From: Gallionellales bacterium RIFCSPLOWO2_02_FULL_57_47
GTDB taxonomy: Bacteria; Pseudomonadota; Gammaproteobacteria; Burkholderiales; Gallionellaceae
Assembly (NCBI GenBank): GCA_001801175.1
Contig: MGWZ01000023.1
Coordinates: 1-36,143 of the forward strand
Length of the DNA: 36,143 nucleotides
Direction of reading: 5' to 3'
The notes under the pieces are model-generated. The model saw nothing but the letters and a program-made list of their open reading frames with translations. It did not search any database and was not told the DNA's origin. Numbering within the stretch: position 1 is the stretch's first letter; each line of letters starts with the position of its first letter. Position numbers and translations under genes: made by a program. Shown here in pieces: positions 1-9,634 of this stretch.

Positions 1-233
1 CGATTCAGAGTGTCGCAGATGGACTCCTGTAAATGTCAAACTTCTACTGCCACCCCGGCATAGCCGGGGGATTTCCTATGTTGGGTTAAGTGCGCCCCAT
101 CGCACCCGATTGCAGCACAAAGGGCTCCAGGCAATTGAACAGACATGCGGGCGCGAACTTGTCGTTTCCGTTGAACTATTGAAAACACATTGAGTCAGTG
201 ACTGCGTCTTTCCTGCTCATGTATACTGATTTG

Positions 234-1658
234 ATGCGTACAATTTTCTGCACCCTGTTTTGTCTCTGGAGCGGCTTGCTTGCTGCCGCAGAGACTTCCG
301 ATCCGTTTGGCACCGAGGCGATGCTGCCGCTCAAGCCTGCGCTGCGCCCGGACGGCGCAGTTGGCGATCCGTGCGGCGCACAACCGCTGAATCACGCGCT
401 CAATCTTCTGGAAGTAGTCAACCTCGCGTTGTGCAACAACCCGCAAACCCGCGAAGCATGGGCGAATTCGCGCGCCCAGGCAGCGCAGGTCGGCGTGAGC
501 AAGGCGGGTTATCTGCCCGGCGCAGCCGTGAGCGCCTCCGCTGCCCGCAATTTGACGGGAAGCAATGCAGGCGAAGATCAGCGCAGCATCAGCCTGGGCA
601 TTTCCTATCTGTTATACGATTTCGGCTCGCGCTCCGCCAATCTGGAAAATGCGCGCCAGTTGCTCGTTGCCGCAAGTGCGACCCAGGACAGCAGGGTTCA
701 ATCGGTTTTTCTTGCCGCAGTGCAGGCGTTTTATCAGGTGCAGGCGACGATTGGCGCGCTGGATGCCGCGCTCGAATCGGAGCGCGCCGCGAAGGAGAGT
801 TTTGCCGCTGCCGAAGCCCGTTATAACGCCGGAAGCGCAACGCCTGCCGACAAGCTGCAGGCGCAGACCGCCTATTCCCAGGCCACGCTGAACCGCATCA
901 CCGCCGAAGGCAGCGTGAAAAACGCGCAAGGCACGCTGGCAAACATCATCGGGCTGGATGCCAACCGGAATGTGCCGTTGGCAACCGCCAATACAACGGC
1001 AATGCCGGATAATTTCGAGGGCGACATCAATTCGCTGATTGAGGAGGCGCGCCGTCGCCGCCCGGATTTGCAGGCCTCCGCCGCGCAGGTGAAGGCTGCG
1101 GAGGCCAGCGCCGACGCGGCTCGCGCAGCGGGCAGGCCATCCATCTCGCTGACCGCTTCCGCGAACCAGAACAGCATCTCCGGCATTAACCAGAACAACT
1201 CTGTGTTCGGCGTCAATCTGAGCGTGCCGCTTTTTTCCGGCTACGCCACAACCTATCGCGTGCGCGCCGCCGAAGCGCAGGCGGATGCCAGGAATGCCCA
1301 GCTTGAGCAGTTGCGTTTGCAGGTGGCGCTGGATGTCTGGACGTCCTACCAGAATCTCACCACTGCGACGCAGTCGCTGCGCTCCAGTGCCGATTTGCTG
1401 AACAGCGCTGAACAATCGGAACGCGTCGTGCTGGGCCGTTACAAGGCAGGCGTGGGCAGTATGCTGGATGTGCTGAATGCGCAAAGCGCTCTGGCCAGCG
1501 CGCGACAGCAACGCATTCAGTCCACGTTTAACTGGAACACCAGCCGCGCCGCACTGGCGCAGGCGATGGGCAGCCTGGATGCCGGTTTGCTGCAAACCTT
1601 GTCGGATGCCGGTGGCCTGCAATCCGGCAACTATCCACCGCAGAAATCCCGGAAATGA
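234..1658 (+). CDS. TolC-family outer membrane efflux protein
   Basis: ORF 198..1658; ATG at 234 (MRTIFCTLFCLW...) begins a signal peptide. Two OEP-like halves (NLALCNNPQTREAWANSRAQAAQV..., RRPDLQASAAQVKAAEASADAARA, RYKAGVGSMLDVLNAQSALASARQQ) typical of TolC. Confidence 0.9.
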   Translation: MRTIFCTLFCLWSGLLAAAETSDPFGTEAMLPLKPALRPDGAVGDPCGAQPLNHALNLLEVVNLALCNNPQTREAWANSRAQAAQVGVSKAGYLPGAAVSASAARNLTGSNAGEDQRSISLGISYLLYDFGSRSANLENARQLLVAASATQDSRVQSVFLAAVQAFYQVQATIGALDAALESERAAKESFAAAEARYNAGSATPADKLQAQTAYSQATLNRITAEGSVKNAQGTLANIIGLDANRNVPLATANTTAMPDNFEGDINSLIEEARRRRPDLQASAAQVKAAEASADAARAAGRPSISLTASANQNSISGINQNNSVFGVNLSVPLFSGYATTYRVRAAEAQADARNAQLEQLRLQVALDVWTSYQNLTTATQSLRSSADLLNSAEQSERVVLGRYKAGVGSMLDVLNAQSALASARQQRIQSTFNWNTSRAALAQAMGSLDAGLLQTLSDAGGLQSGNYPPQKSRK

Positions 1659-2932
1659 AAAACCTGTTCCGTACTCAGCTTGCGTTGATCGTCGTTTCCG
1701 TTGCTGTCATCGGCGCGGGCATCGTTGCTTATTGGCAGCTCTACATGACCGCACCGCTGCAATACCGCTCGCAAACCGTGGAAAAAGGCGACATCAGCCA
1801 GACCGTCTCGGCCAACGGCACGATCAATCCGGTGACGCTGGTGAATGTGGGCACACAGGTGTCTGGCACGGTAAAGAAACTCTATGTGGACTTCAACAGC
1901 AAGGTGGATAAGGGCCAGATTCTGCTGGAACTCGATGATGCCCTGCTTTCCGCGCAACAAAAGCAGAGCATGGCCAATGTGCAGAACGCCGAAGCCTCGC
2001 TGGAACTGGCGACTGCCAATGAAGCGCGCATGCGCAGCCTGTTCGCCCAGGAATATGTCTCGCGCCAGGAGCTGGATAGCGCGGTGCAGGCGAAGAAATC
2101 CGCCGAGGCGCAATTGAAATTGGCGCAGGCGACAGTGGAAAAAGATCGCGCCAATCTCGCCTACTCGGTGATCCGTTCGCCGGTGTCGGGCGTGGTGGTC
2201 GATCGCTCGGTGGATGTTGGCCAGACCGTTGCCGCCAGTTTGCAGACCCCGACGCTGTTCAAGATCGCGCAGGATTTGTCCAAGATGCAGATCGATTCAA
2301 ATTTCGCCGAGGCGGATATCGGCGGCATCCGCGTTGGCCAGGCTGTGCGCTTTACCGTGGACGCGTTTGCGGAGCGCCGCTTTCAGGGCGAAGTCAAACA
2401 GATACGGCTAAACCCGACCACGGTATCGAACGTGGTCACCTACGACGTGGTGATCAATGTAGACAACCCCGAACAGATTTTATTGCCCGGCATGACCGCT
2501 TATGTGAACATCGCCGTGGCCGAACGCAAGGATGTATTGCTGGTCCCCAATGCCGCGCTGCGTTTCAAGCCCGCCAATGCCGAAAAGCAGAAACCTGCAG
2601 CCAATCAAGGCCCGGTGTCCAGCCAGAAGAACGACGCCCAAAAGAATAATGCGCAGAGCGGCGACCGCCCCGGCGACACATCGGGTGGCGCCAAACCCAT
2701 AGACGAAATGCGTTTGCCCGGGCACCTGCGTGACGGATTTTCCGGCAAGGTGTATGTGCTGGAAAAAGGCGTATTGAAGCCGGTCAGCGTGTCGTTCGGC
2801 ATCACCGACAACCGCAACACCGAAATCATCGGCGGAGAGCTCAAGTCGGGCGACCAGGTCGTGATCGGCGAAGCGCAAACGGCGGACAAACCGTCAGGAT
2901 CGAGCGGCAGGCCGCCGATGAGAATGTTCTGA
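1655..2932 (+). CDS. macA: MacA-like periplasmic adaptor (membrane fusion protein)
   Basis: N-terminal TM, lipoyl/barrel-sandwich motif (VSANGTINPVTLVNVGTQVSGTVKKLYVDFNSKVDKGQILLELDD), followed directly by ABC ATPase and permease. Confidence 0.9.
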   Translation: MKNLFRTQLALIVVSVAVIGAGIVAYWQLYMTAPLQYRSQTVEKGDISQTVSANGTINPVTLVNVGTQVSGTVKKLYVDFNSKVDKGQILLELDDALLSAQQKQSMANVQNAEASLELATANEARMRSLFAQEYVSRQELDSAVQAKKSAEAQLKLAQATVEKDRANLAYSVIRSPVSGVVVDRSVDVGQTVAASLQTPTLFKIAQDLSKMQIDSNFAEADIGGIRVGQAVRFTVDAFAERRFQGEVKQIRLNPTTVSNVVTYDVVINVDNPEQILLPGMTAYVNIAVAERKDVLLVPNAALRFKPANAEKQKPAANQGPVSSQKNDAQKNNAQSGDRPGDTSGGAKPIDEMRLPGHLRDGFSGKVYVLEKGVLKPVSVSFGITDNRNTEIIGGELKSGDQVVIGEAQTADKPSGSSGRPPMRMF

Positions 2933-3696
2933 TGGGAACCATGGGCGACCCGGTTATCCGCATCGAAGGCCTGCACAAGTCCTATGAAACATCTGCCGGG
3001 CCATTTCCTGCATTGAAGAATGTCAGCCTCGACATCGCTGCCGGCGAGTTCGTCGCGATCATGGGCCCGTCCGGTTCCGGCAAATCCACCTTCATGAATC
3101 TCCTCGGTTGCCTCGACAAACCCAGTGCCGGGCGTTACGTACTGGATGGCCGCGACGTTGCCGAACTGAGGAAGGATGAACTGGCATCATTGCGCAATCA
3201 CACCATCGGCTTCGTGTTTCAGGGCTTCAACCTGTTGCCGCGCATGACGCTGCTGGAAAACGTGGCTCTGCCGCTGATCTACAGCGGCTTGGGGCGCGAC
3301 GAGCGCCAGCTGCGCGCGCACGACCTGCTCGACAAGGTCGGGCTGGAAGGCTACGCGGGCTCCATGCCCAACAAGATTTCCGGAGGGCAACAGCAGCGCG
3401 TGGCGATTGCGCGCGCCCTGGTTAATCGCCCTCGCCTGCTGCTGGCCGACGAGCCTACCGGCAACCTGGACAGCAAGACCAGTGAAGAAATCATGTCGCT
3501 GTTCGAAGAGCTGAACCGCGAGGGCATCACCATCGTGCTGGTGACCCACGAGGCGGACATTGCGCATCACGCCAAGCGCCAGGTGAGATTCCACGATGGG
3601 CACATCGTCAGCGACCAGGCTACTATTCATCATGATCCCATTACTGGGAGCGCGGGCATCCTGCCCGCTTGCGGGCAGGATGCCCGCGCTCCATGA
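2932..3696 (+). CDS. MacB/LolD-type ABC transporter ATPase
   Basis: Walker A GPSGSGKST, signature ISGGQQQRVAIARAL, Walker B LLLADEPTGNLDS. The C-terminal tail GSAGILPACGQDARAP is encoded by a palindrome. Confidence 0.95.
   Translation: MGTMGDPVIRIEGLHKSYETSAGPFPALKNVSLDIAAGEFVAIMGPSGSGKSTFMNLLGCLDKPSAGRYVLDGRDVAELRKDELASLRNHTIGFVFQGFNLLPRMTLLENVALPLIYSGLGRDERQLRAHDLLDKVGLEGYAGSMPNKISGGQQQRVAIARALVNRPRLLLADEPTGNLDSKTSEEIMSLFEELNREGITIVLVTHEADIAHHAKRQVRFHDGHIVSDQATIHHDPITGSAGILPACGQDARAP
3647..3692. repeat. Perfect 22-bp-arm palindrome at the ATPase/permease junction
   Basis: ggagcgcgggcatcctgcccgc-tt-gcgggcaggatgcccgcgctcc. Confidence 0.95.
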
Positions 3697-4913
3697 TATT
3701 CGCGATGCTCGGTGAAGCCTGGCGCGCGATGGGTGCTAACCGGCTGCGCACGATGCTCACGATGCTCGGCATGGTGATCGGCGTCGGCGCAGTGGTGCTG
3801 ATGATGGCCATCGGGCAAGGCGCGCAATATGCAATCAAACAGTCCATTGCCGCGATGGGCAGCAACCTGTTCGTGCTGCTTGCCGGACACACGCAGACGA
3901 GCGGCGCGCGTTCCGGCAGCGGCGGCGCTCATACGCTGACGGTCGGCGATGCCGATGCGATCGCCGAACTGCCCGGCGTGCAGGCCGTCGCGCCGATACA
4001 TCCCGGCAGCGCGCAAATCGTGTACGGGCCGAACAACTGGAACACCTCCATCATCGGCACCACCCCGAGCTATCTGGAAGCACGTTCATGGCCGGTGATT
4101 TCCGGGTCTGCTTTCAGCGACTCGGACGTGCGCTCGGCCACGCGCGTAGCACTGATCGGCAGGACTGCCGCGGAAAATCTGTTCGGCGATGAAGATCCGG
4201 TCGGCAAGACCTTCCGCATCCGGCAAAGCCCGTTTGTCATCCTCGGAACCTTGGCAGCCAAAGGCCAGGGCATGGATGGGCGCGACCAGGATGACACCAT
4301 CCTCATTCCGCTGACCACCGCGCAGCGACAGGTGTTCGGCAGCCAATTCCCGGGAACGGTGCGCATGATCATGGTGCAGACCGCTACCCAGGAAATCATG
4401 CCCGCAGTGGAACAATCCATGACCGAACTGCTGCGCCAGCGGCACCGGATACGCGAAGGCATGGACAACGATTTTTTCCTGCGCAATCTCACCGCCGCAG
4501 CGGACTCCGCCGCAGAAAGCACGCGCATCATGTCGCTGCTGCTTGGCGCGATCGCGTCGGTTTCGCTGCTGGTGGGCGGTATCGGTATCATGAATATCAT
4601 GCTGGTTTCGGTAACCGAGCGCACCCGCGAGATCGGCATCCGCATGGCGATCGGCGCGCGCGAACGCGACATCCTGCTGCAATTCCTGCTGGAAGCCATC
4701 ATCATATCGGTGGCCGGCTGCTTCATCGGCCTGCTGTTGGGCATCGGCGGCGCGCTGCTGGCAGAGGAAATTACCGGCACCATGGTTATCATCTCGGCCA
4801 GCTCGGTCGTCGTGGCATTCAGCGTCGCGGCGACGGTGGGCATCTTCTTCGGTTTTTATCCGGCGCTCAAAGCGGCGCAGCTTGATCCGATAGAGGCTTT
4901 GCGCTACCAGTAA
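3693..4913 (+). CDS. MacB-type ABC transporter permease (FtsX-like)
   Basis: ATG at 3693 (MIFAMLGEAWRAMGANRLRTMLTMLGMVIGVGAVVLM); C-terminal FtsX-like domain (GGIGIMNIMLVSVTERTREIGIRMAIGARERDI). ATGA overlap with the upstream ATPase stop. Confidence 0.93.
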   Translation: MIFAMLGEAWRAMGANRLRTMLTMLGMVIGVGAVVLMMAIGQGAQYAIKQSIAAMGSNLFVLLAGHTQTSGARSGSGGAHTLTVGDADAIAELPGVQAVAPIHPGSAQIVYGPNNWNTSIIGTTPSYLEARSWPVISGSAFSDSDVRSATRVALIGRTAAENLFGDEDPVGKTFRIRQSPFVILGTLAAKGQGMDGRDQDDTILIPLTTAQRQVFGSQFPGTVRMIMVQTATQEIMPAVEQSMTELLRQRHRIREGMDNDFFLRNLTAAADSAAESTRIMSLLLGAIASVSLLVGGIGIMNIMLVSVTERTREIGIRMAIGARERDILLQFLLEAIIISVAGCFIGLLLGIGGALLAEEITGTMVIISASSVVVAFSVAATVGIFFGFYPALKAAQLDPIEALRYQ

Positions 4914-4933
4914 TTCTATCTAAACAATACAAA

Positions 4934-4996
4934 TTGTAGGTCGGGCTCTGCCCGACGTGTCTTTAATTCATACGGCGGGCGCAGCCCGCCCTACAA
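4934..4996. repeat. TTGTAGGTCGGGC.../...GCCCGCCCTACAA palindromic repeat
   Basis: ttgtaggtcgggctctgcccgac ... cggcgggcgcagcccgccctacaa. Each arm is a hairpin, and the outer arms pair with one mismatch. Confidence 0.85.
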
Positions 4997-5052
4997 TAAA
5001 CATACAATTGCGCATCAATAAAAAAATACAGATTCAGGAAAGGTTTTTTTAA

Positions 5053-6252
5053 ATGGAAGTCATGTCACAAACAAAACCGTTGGCGCGCGCCATGCGGCGC
5101 ACAGGGATTGCGCTGGCCGCCATTGTGCTTGTTGCGCTGGCCGTCTGGTTCTGGCGCGCCGGCAGCTCCGCAGCCAAGCCCGGGGGAACGGACGCAGTCC
5201 GGGTGATAAGCGCGGCAACGGCACAAACCGATGTATCGGTCAGGCTCACGGCCAACGGCACGGTGTCGGCGCTGCAAACCGTTGACGTGCGCCCGCAGAT
5301 CAGTGCCACAATCAAGGCGGTGCATATCAGGGAAGGGCAGTTCGTGCGCAAGGGCGACCGGATGTTCACGCTTGATGCCCGCACCGAAGACGCCAATCTC
5401 GGCAAGGCCGAAGCGCAGGTGGTCAAGGACCGCGCCGACCTGATGAATAACGAACGGAATCTGGAACGCCTGCGCGAGTTGTTCAAGCAGGAGTATATCT
5501 CGCGCGCCGAGTTTGAAACTGCGCAAAACCAGGTGGATATCTCGCGCGGCCAGCTTGCAGTCGATCTGGCTTCCCTGGAGGCAAGCCGCGTGACCCGCAG
5601 TTTCAGCGAGATCACCGCGCCGATTTCCGGGCGCACCGGCGCCGTTGCCGTCTACCCGGGAAGCCTGGTGCAGCCGAACGGTGCCGCGCTGGCGAGTATC
5701 ACGCAGATCGATCCGATCAACGTCAGCTTTACGTTGCCTGAACGCGAGCTTGCGGATTTACAGCGGGCGTTTGCCAAGGGAGAAGTGCCTGTCAGCGCGA
5801 AGCCGGATTTGCCCGGCCAGCCTGCACTCCAGGGTCGTCTGGTCTTTATCGACAATTCAGTGGATGCAGCAAGCGGCACGATTCGTCTCAAGGCGGAATT
5901 TCCCAATTCCGGCCATCGCCTCTGGCCGGGCATGTTCGTCACGGTATCATTATCGCCAAGCACATTGACAGGCGCTCTTACGGTACCGGTGCAGGCGGTG
6001 CAGACCGGGCCGGAAAATAAATTTGTTTACGTGGTCGGCAGCGACCTCAAGGCGGAATCCCGGCCGGTCACGGTGCGCCTGGTCCAGGATGGTTTCGCCG
6101 TGATCGAGGGCGTCGCACCGGGTACGCGTGTCGTCGTGGAAGGGGCGCAGAATCTCAGGCCGGGCAGCGTGGTTTCAGAAGACAGCGAACAGAGCACAGA
6201 AGACAGACAAAGCATAAACGGCGCGAAGCTCGACAGCGCGGGCAAACAATGA
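5053..6252 (+). CDS. RND efflux periplasmic adaptor subunit (AcrA/MdtA-like)
   Basis: N-terminal TM, MFP motif (GTVSALQTVDVRPQISATIKAVHIREGQFVRKGDRMFTLD), 4-bp overlap with RND pump. An alternative start is 5062. Confidence 0.9.
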   Translation: MEVMSQTKPLARAMRRTGIALAAIVLVALAVWFWRAGSSAAKPGGTDAVRVISAATAQTDVSVRLTANGTVSALQTVDVRPQISATIKAVHIREGQFVRKGDRMFTLDARTEDANLGKAEAQVVKDRADLMNNERNLERLRELFKQEYISRAEFETAQNQVDISRGQLAVDLASLEASRVTRSFSEITAPISGRTGAVAVYPGSLVQPNGAALASITQIDPINVSFTLPERELADLQRAFAKGEVPVSAKPDLPGQPALQGRLVFIDNSVDAASGTIRLKAEFPNSGHRLWPGMFVTVSLSPSTLTGALTVPVQAVQTGPENKFVYVVGSDLKAESRPVTVRLVQDGFAVIEGVAPGTRVVVEGAQNLRPGSVVSEDSEQSTEDRQSINGAKLDSAGKQ

Positions 6253-9200
6253 ACCTCTCCGAGCTGTGTATCCGGCGCCCGGTCATGACGGTGCTGCTGT
6301 CGGCCTCCGCAGTGGTGGCGGGCATCCTTGCCTACGGCAGCATCCCCATAGCCGCATTGCCGAGTTACGACACTCCCACGATCTCGGTCACTGCATCGCT
6401 GCCCGGCGCCAGCCCGGAAACCATGGCCTCTTCGGTAGCCACGCAACTCGAGCGCCAGTTTTCCACGATCTCCGGCCTGGCGGTAATCAGTTCGACGAGC
6501 ACGCTGGGCAATGCGTCGATCACACTGGAATTCGACCAGGACCGCAATATCGACAGCGCCGCCATCGACGTGCAGGCGGCTTTACTGCGCGCGCAACGTT
6601 CGCTGCCGACGGAAATGACCACGCCGCCTTCCTATCAAAAGATCAATCCCGCCGACGCGCCCATCATCTTTCTCTCCCTGACATCGCCCTCGATGCCGCT
6701 GTCGGATTTGAACAGCTTTGCCAGCAACCTTATTTCGCCGACGCTTTCCACCCTTCCCGGCGTGGCGCAGGTCAACATCAACGGGCAGAAAAAATATGCC
6801 GTCAGGGTGCGCGTCAGGCCGGAGTCGCTCACGGCACGGAATCTGACTGTCGACGACATCGCCAACGCGCTGCGCAGCGCCAACGCCAATTCACCGGTCG
6901 GCACGCTCGACGGCCCGCGCCAGACACTCATCATCCAGGCCAATCGCCAGCTTGGCGATGCCGCAGCCTTCGCCAACCTGATTGTGGCAACCGCTCCCGG
7001 CGGCAACCCGGTGCGGCTCTCCGATGTCGCGGTGGTCGAGGACAGCGTGGAATCAGTCAAGACGGCCAGCTGGGCCAACGGCGAACGAGCGATCACGCTT
7101 TCGGTGCAGCGCCAGCCGGGCGCCAACACCGTCGCGACGGTGGATGCGATCAAGGCGGCGATGCCCGGACTCATTGCCCAGATGCCGTCGTCCGTGCAAC
7201 TCAAGCTGCGCAACGACCGCTCGGCGTCGATCCGCAATGCGATTCACGATGTGCAGGTCACGCTGGCAATCACCGTCGCCCTGGTCGTGCTGGTGATGTT
7301 CCTGTTCCTGCGCAAGGCTTCCGCCACGTTCATACCGGCGCTGTCGCTGCCGATTTCGCTGCTGGGCACGGTGGCGCTGATGAGCGCCTTTGGCTACAGC
7401 CTTGACAACATTTCGCTGCTCGCCATTACCCTTGCGGTCGGTTTGGTCGTGGATGACGCCATCGTGGTGCTCGAAAACATCGTGCGCCATGTCGAGAAAG
7501 GCACGCCGCCGCTGCAGGCCGCGCTGCAAGGATCGAAGGAGGTGAGTTTTACGATCATTTCCATTTCAGTTTCACTGGTCGCGGTGTTCATCCCGATCTT
7601 CTTCATGCCCGGCGTGATCGGGCTGCTGTTCCATGAATTCGCTGTAGTGGTGGGGGTCGCCGTGCTGGTGTCGGCCGTGGTTTCGCTCACGCTGATCCCG
7701 ATGCTGGCCAGCCGGTATCTGGCGCAGCATGAAACCGCCCAGAATAGAACAGTAGATCGCGGCCTGAAATGGACAGCATGGTTTGAACGCGGATTCACCA
7801 GGCTACTGGAATCCTACGAACGCGCGCTCGACTGGTCATTGCAACGCAGCCGCATCGTGCTTGGCATCGCGGTCGGCACGCTGGTGGTTACCGTCGCACT
7901 GTTCATGGCATTGCCCAAGGGTTTCTTTCCCAACGAAGATGTCGGTCTGGCACTGATCACAGTGGAGGCGGTCGAGGACATTTCCTTCCCGGCCATGGCC
8001 GAATTGCTGCAGCGCACCGGTGACGTGATCCGCGCCAATCCTGCCGTTGATACGCTTATTGTCAACGCCAGCGGCAGCAACAGCGGGCGCCTGTTCATGA
8101 CTCTCAAACCGCGCAGCGAGCGTCCGCCCATCGACAGGGTGGCCGAACAGCTGCGCGGCGACGTGCGTGCCATCCCGGGCGTCAACGTCTACATCAACCC
8201 CATCCAGAACCTCAGGCTCGGCGGCCGTCTCAGCAAGAGCCGCTATCAGTACGTGATGCGCAGCGTGCGCGCCGAAGAACTGCGCACCGCGTCCGACAGC
8301 CTGATGTCACGCATGCGCGAGGAAGCGATCTTCCGCGATGTCACCAGCGACTCGCAACTGAAAGGCTTGCAGGCGCGCCTCAATATCAACCGCGACAAGG
8401 CCAACCTGCTGGGTGTGCAGATCGGCGATATCCGCTCCGCGCTCTACAGCGCTTTTGGCGAGCGCCAGGTTTCGACGATCTACACTTCCAGCGACAGCTA
8501 TCAGGTCATCATGCAGGTCGCCGCAGAAGACCGCGCCGACGAAACCGCGTTCGGAAAGATACATGTGCGCGCCAGGAACGGCACCCTGGTTTCGCTATCC
8601 AGCGTTGCAACCGTGGAACGCGAAGTCGGCCCAATCTCGATCAATCACGCGGGGCAGCTGGTGGCGGTGACGGTTTCATTCAACCTTGCCCCCGGCGCGT
8701 CACTGGGCGACGCATCCCGGCGCATCGAGCAATTCAGGCGTGAACTCAATATGCCGGTGAGCATACTCACCAGCTACGGCGGCGACGCCGCGGCATTCCA
8801 GTCCTCGCAGACCAGCCAGATGGTGCTGATCGCCGCCGCACTGCTGGTGATCTATGTGCTGCTTGGCGTGCTGTACGAGAGTTATATCCACCCGATCACG
8901 ATCCTTTCCGGGCTGCCGTCGGCTGCGGTTGGCGCGCTGGCGATGCTGTGGCTGTTCAACATGGATCTTTCGATCATCGCGATGATCGGCATCCTGATGC
9001 TGATCGGCATCGTCAAGAAGAATGCCATCATGATGATCGACTTTGCGCTTGATGCGCAGCGCAACGGCATGGCGCCGCATGAGGCGATTCGCACCGCGTG
9101 CCTGCTGCGTTTTCGCCCGATCATGATGACCACTTCGGCGGCGCTGATGGGGGCAATGCCTATCGCCATTGGCATGGGCGCGGGCGCAGAGCTGCGCCAG

Positions 9201-9332
9201 CCGCTGGGTCTCGCTGTAGTCGGGGGATTGCTGTTCTCGCAGGTGATCACGCTTTTTATCACACCGGTGATCTACCTCTATCTCGATCGTTTTTCAGGCA
9301 GCGGACCGCTGAAACTGGCAGGCGACAACTGA
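6249..9332 (+). CDS. RND efflux pump, AcrB/MdtB-type permease
   Basis: 1027 aa; NLSELCIRRPVMTVLLSASAVVAGILAYGSIPIAALPSYDTPTISV N-terminus, LAVGLVVDDAIVVLENI and LMLIGIVKKNAIMMIDFAL TM motifs. Confidence 0.95.
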   Translation: MNLSELCIRRPVMTVLLSASAVVAGILAYGSIPIAALPSYDTPTISVTASLPGASPETMASSVATQLERQFSTISGLAVISSTSTLGNASITLEFDQDRNIDSAAIDVQAALLRAQRSLPTEMTTPPSYQKINPADAPIIFLSLTSPSMPLSDLNSFASNLISPTLSTLPGVAQVNINGQKKYAVRVRVRPESLTARNLTVDDIANALRSANANSPVGTLDGPRQTLIIQANRQLGDAAAFANLIVATAPGGNPVRLSDVAVVEDSVESVKTASWANGERAITLSVQRQPGANTVATVDAIKAAMPGLIAQMPSSVQLKLRNDRSASIRNAIHDVQVTLAITVALVVLVMFLFLRKASATFIPALSLPISLLGTVALMSAFGYSLDNISLLAITLAVGLVVDDAIVVLENIVRHVEKGTPPLQAALQGSKEVSFTIISISVSLVAVFIPIFFMPGVIGLLFHEFAVVVGVAVLVSAVVSLTLIPMLASRYLAQHETAQNRTVDRGLKWTAWFERGFTRLLESYERALDWSLQRSRIVLGIAVGTLVVTVALFMALPKGFFPNEDVGLALITVEAVEDISFPAMAELLQRTGDVIRANPAVDTLIVNASGSNSGRLFMTLKPRSERPPIDRVAEQLRGDVRAIPGVNVYINPIQNLRLGGRLSKSRYQYVMRSVRAEELRTASDSLMSRMREEAIFRDVTSDSQLKGLQARLNINRDKANLLGVQIGDIRSALYSAFGERQVSTIYTSSDSYQVIMQVAAEDRADETAFGKIHVRARNGTLVSLSSVATVEREVGPISINHAGQLVAVTVSFNLAPGASLGDASRRIEQFRRELNMPVSILTSYGGDAAAFQSSQTSQMVLIAAALLVIYVLLGVLYESYIHPITILSGLPSAAVGALAMLWLFNMDLSIIAMIGILMLIGIVKKNAIMMIDFALDAQRNGMAPHEAIRTACLLRFRPIMMTTSAALMGAMPIAIGMGAGAELRQPLGLAVVGGLLFSQVITLFITPVIYLYLDRFSGSGPLKLAGDN

Positions 9333-9340
9333 AGTGCCGC

Positions 9341-9556
9341 AGGATGCGGTGAGGCACGAACCGCATCATTCGCCGACCCGAACGCCGCTCGCAACACGTC
9401 CTTGCGGTCAACGAGCAGGCTGTTTCCCTTGCGTTGCGCGAGGTTTACCGTGAAGAACCAGCTTGCTCCGGGAACATGGGGCGGTATTTGGTCATGAAGG
9501 CTCTGCTTTGTTGTACAGGTTACGCGAGCGATGCGGTTCGTGCCTCACCGCATCCT
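9341..9556. mobile_element. 216-bp MITE/REP-doublet-like element with perfect 27-bp terminal inverted repeats
   Basis: aggatgcggtgaggcacgaaccgcatc at 9341-9367 is the exact reverse complement of gatgcggttcgtgcctcaccgcatcct at 9530-9556. Confidence 0.8.
9374..9495 (-). pseudogene. Decayed N-terminal fragment resembling a REP-associated tyrosine transposase (RAYT, Y1_Tnp family)
   Basis: Minus strand reads MTKYRPMFP then, after a frameshift, GASWFFTVNLAQRKGNSLLVDRKDVLRAAF. This resembles the RAYT N-terminus (…YRR…PGGTWFFTVNLLER…LLV…I.LLR…). It is enclosed by the 27-bp inverted repeats. Confidence 0.6.
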
Positions 9557-9634
9557 ACCGGGATCGAATATAGCCACAAAAAGGACATAACGTACCATTT
9601 TGTATTGCGCTGCCAGTGACTGTACTAAAACGGG

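Noticed and set aside
1-233. Possible promoter or small RNA before tolC
   Set aside because: No convincing structure or coding signal could be identified by eye.
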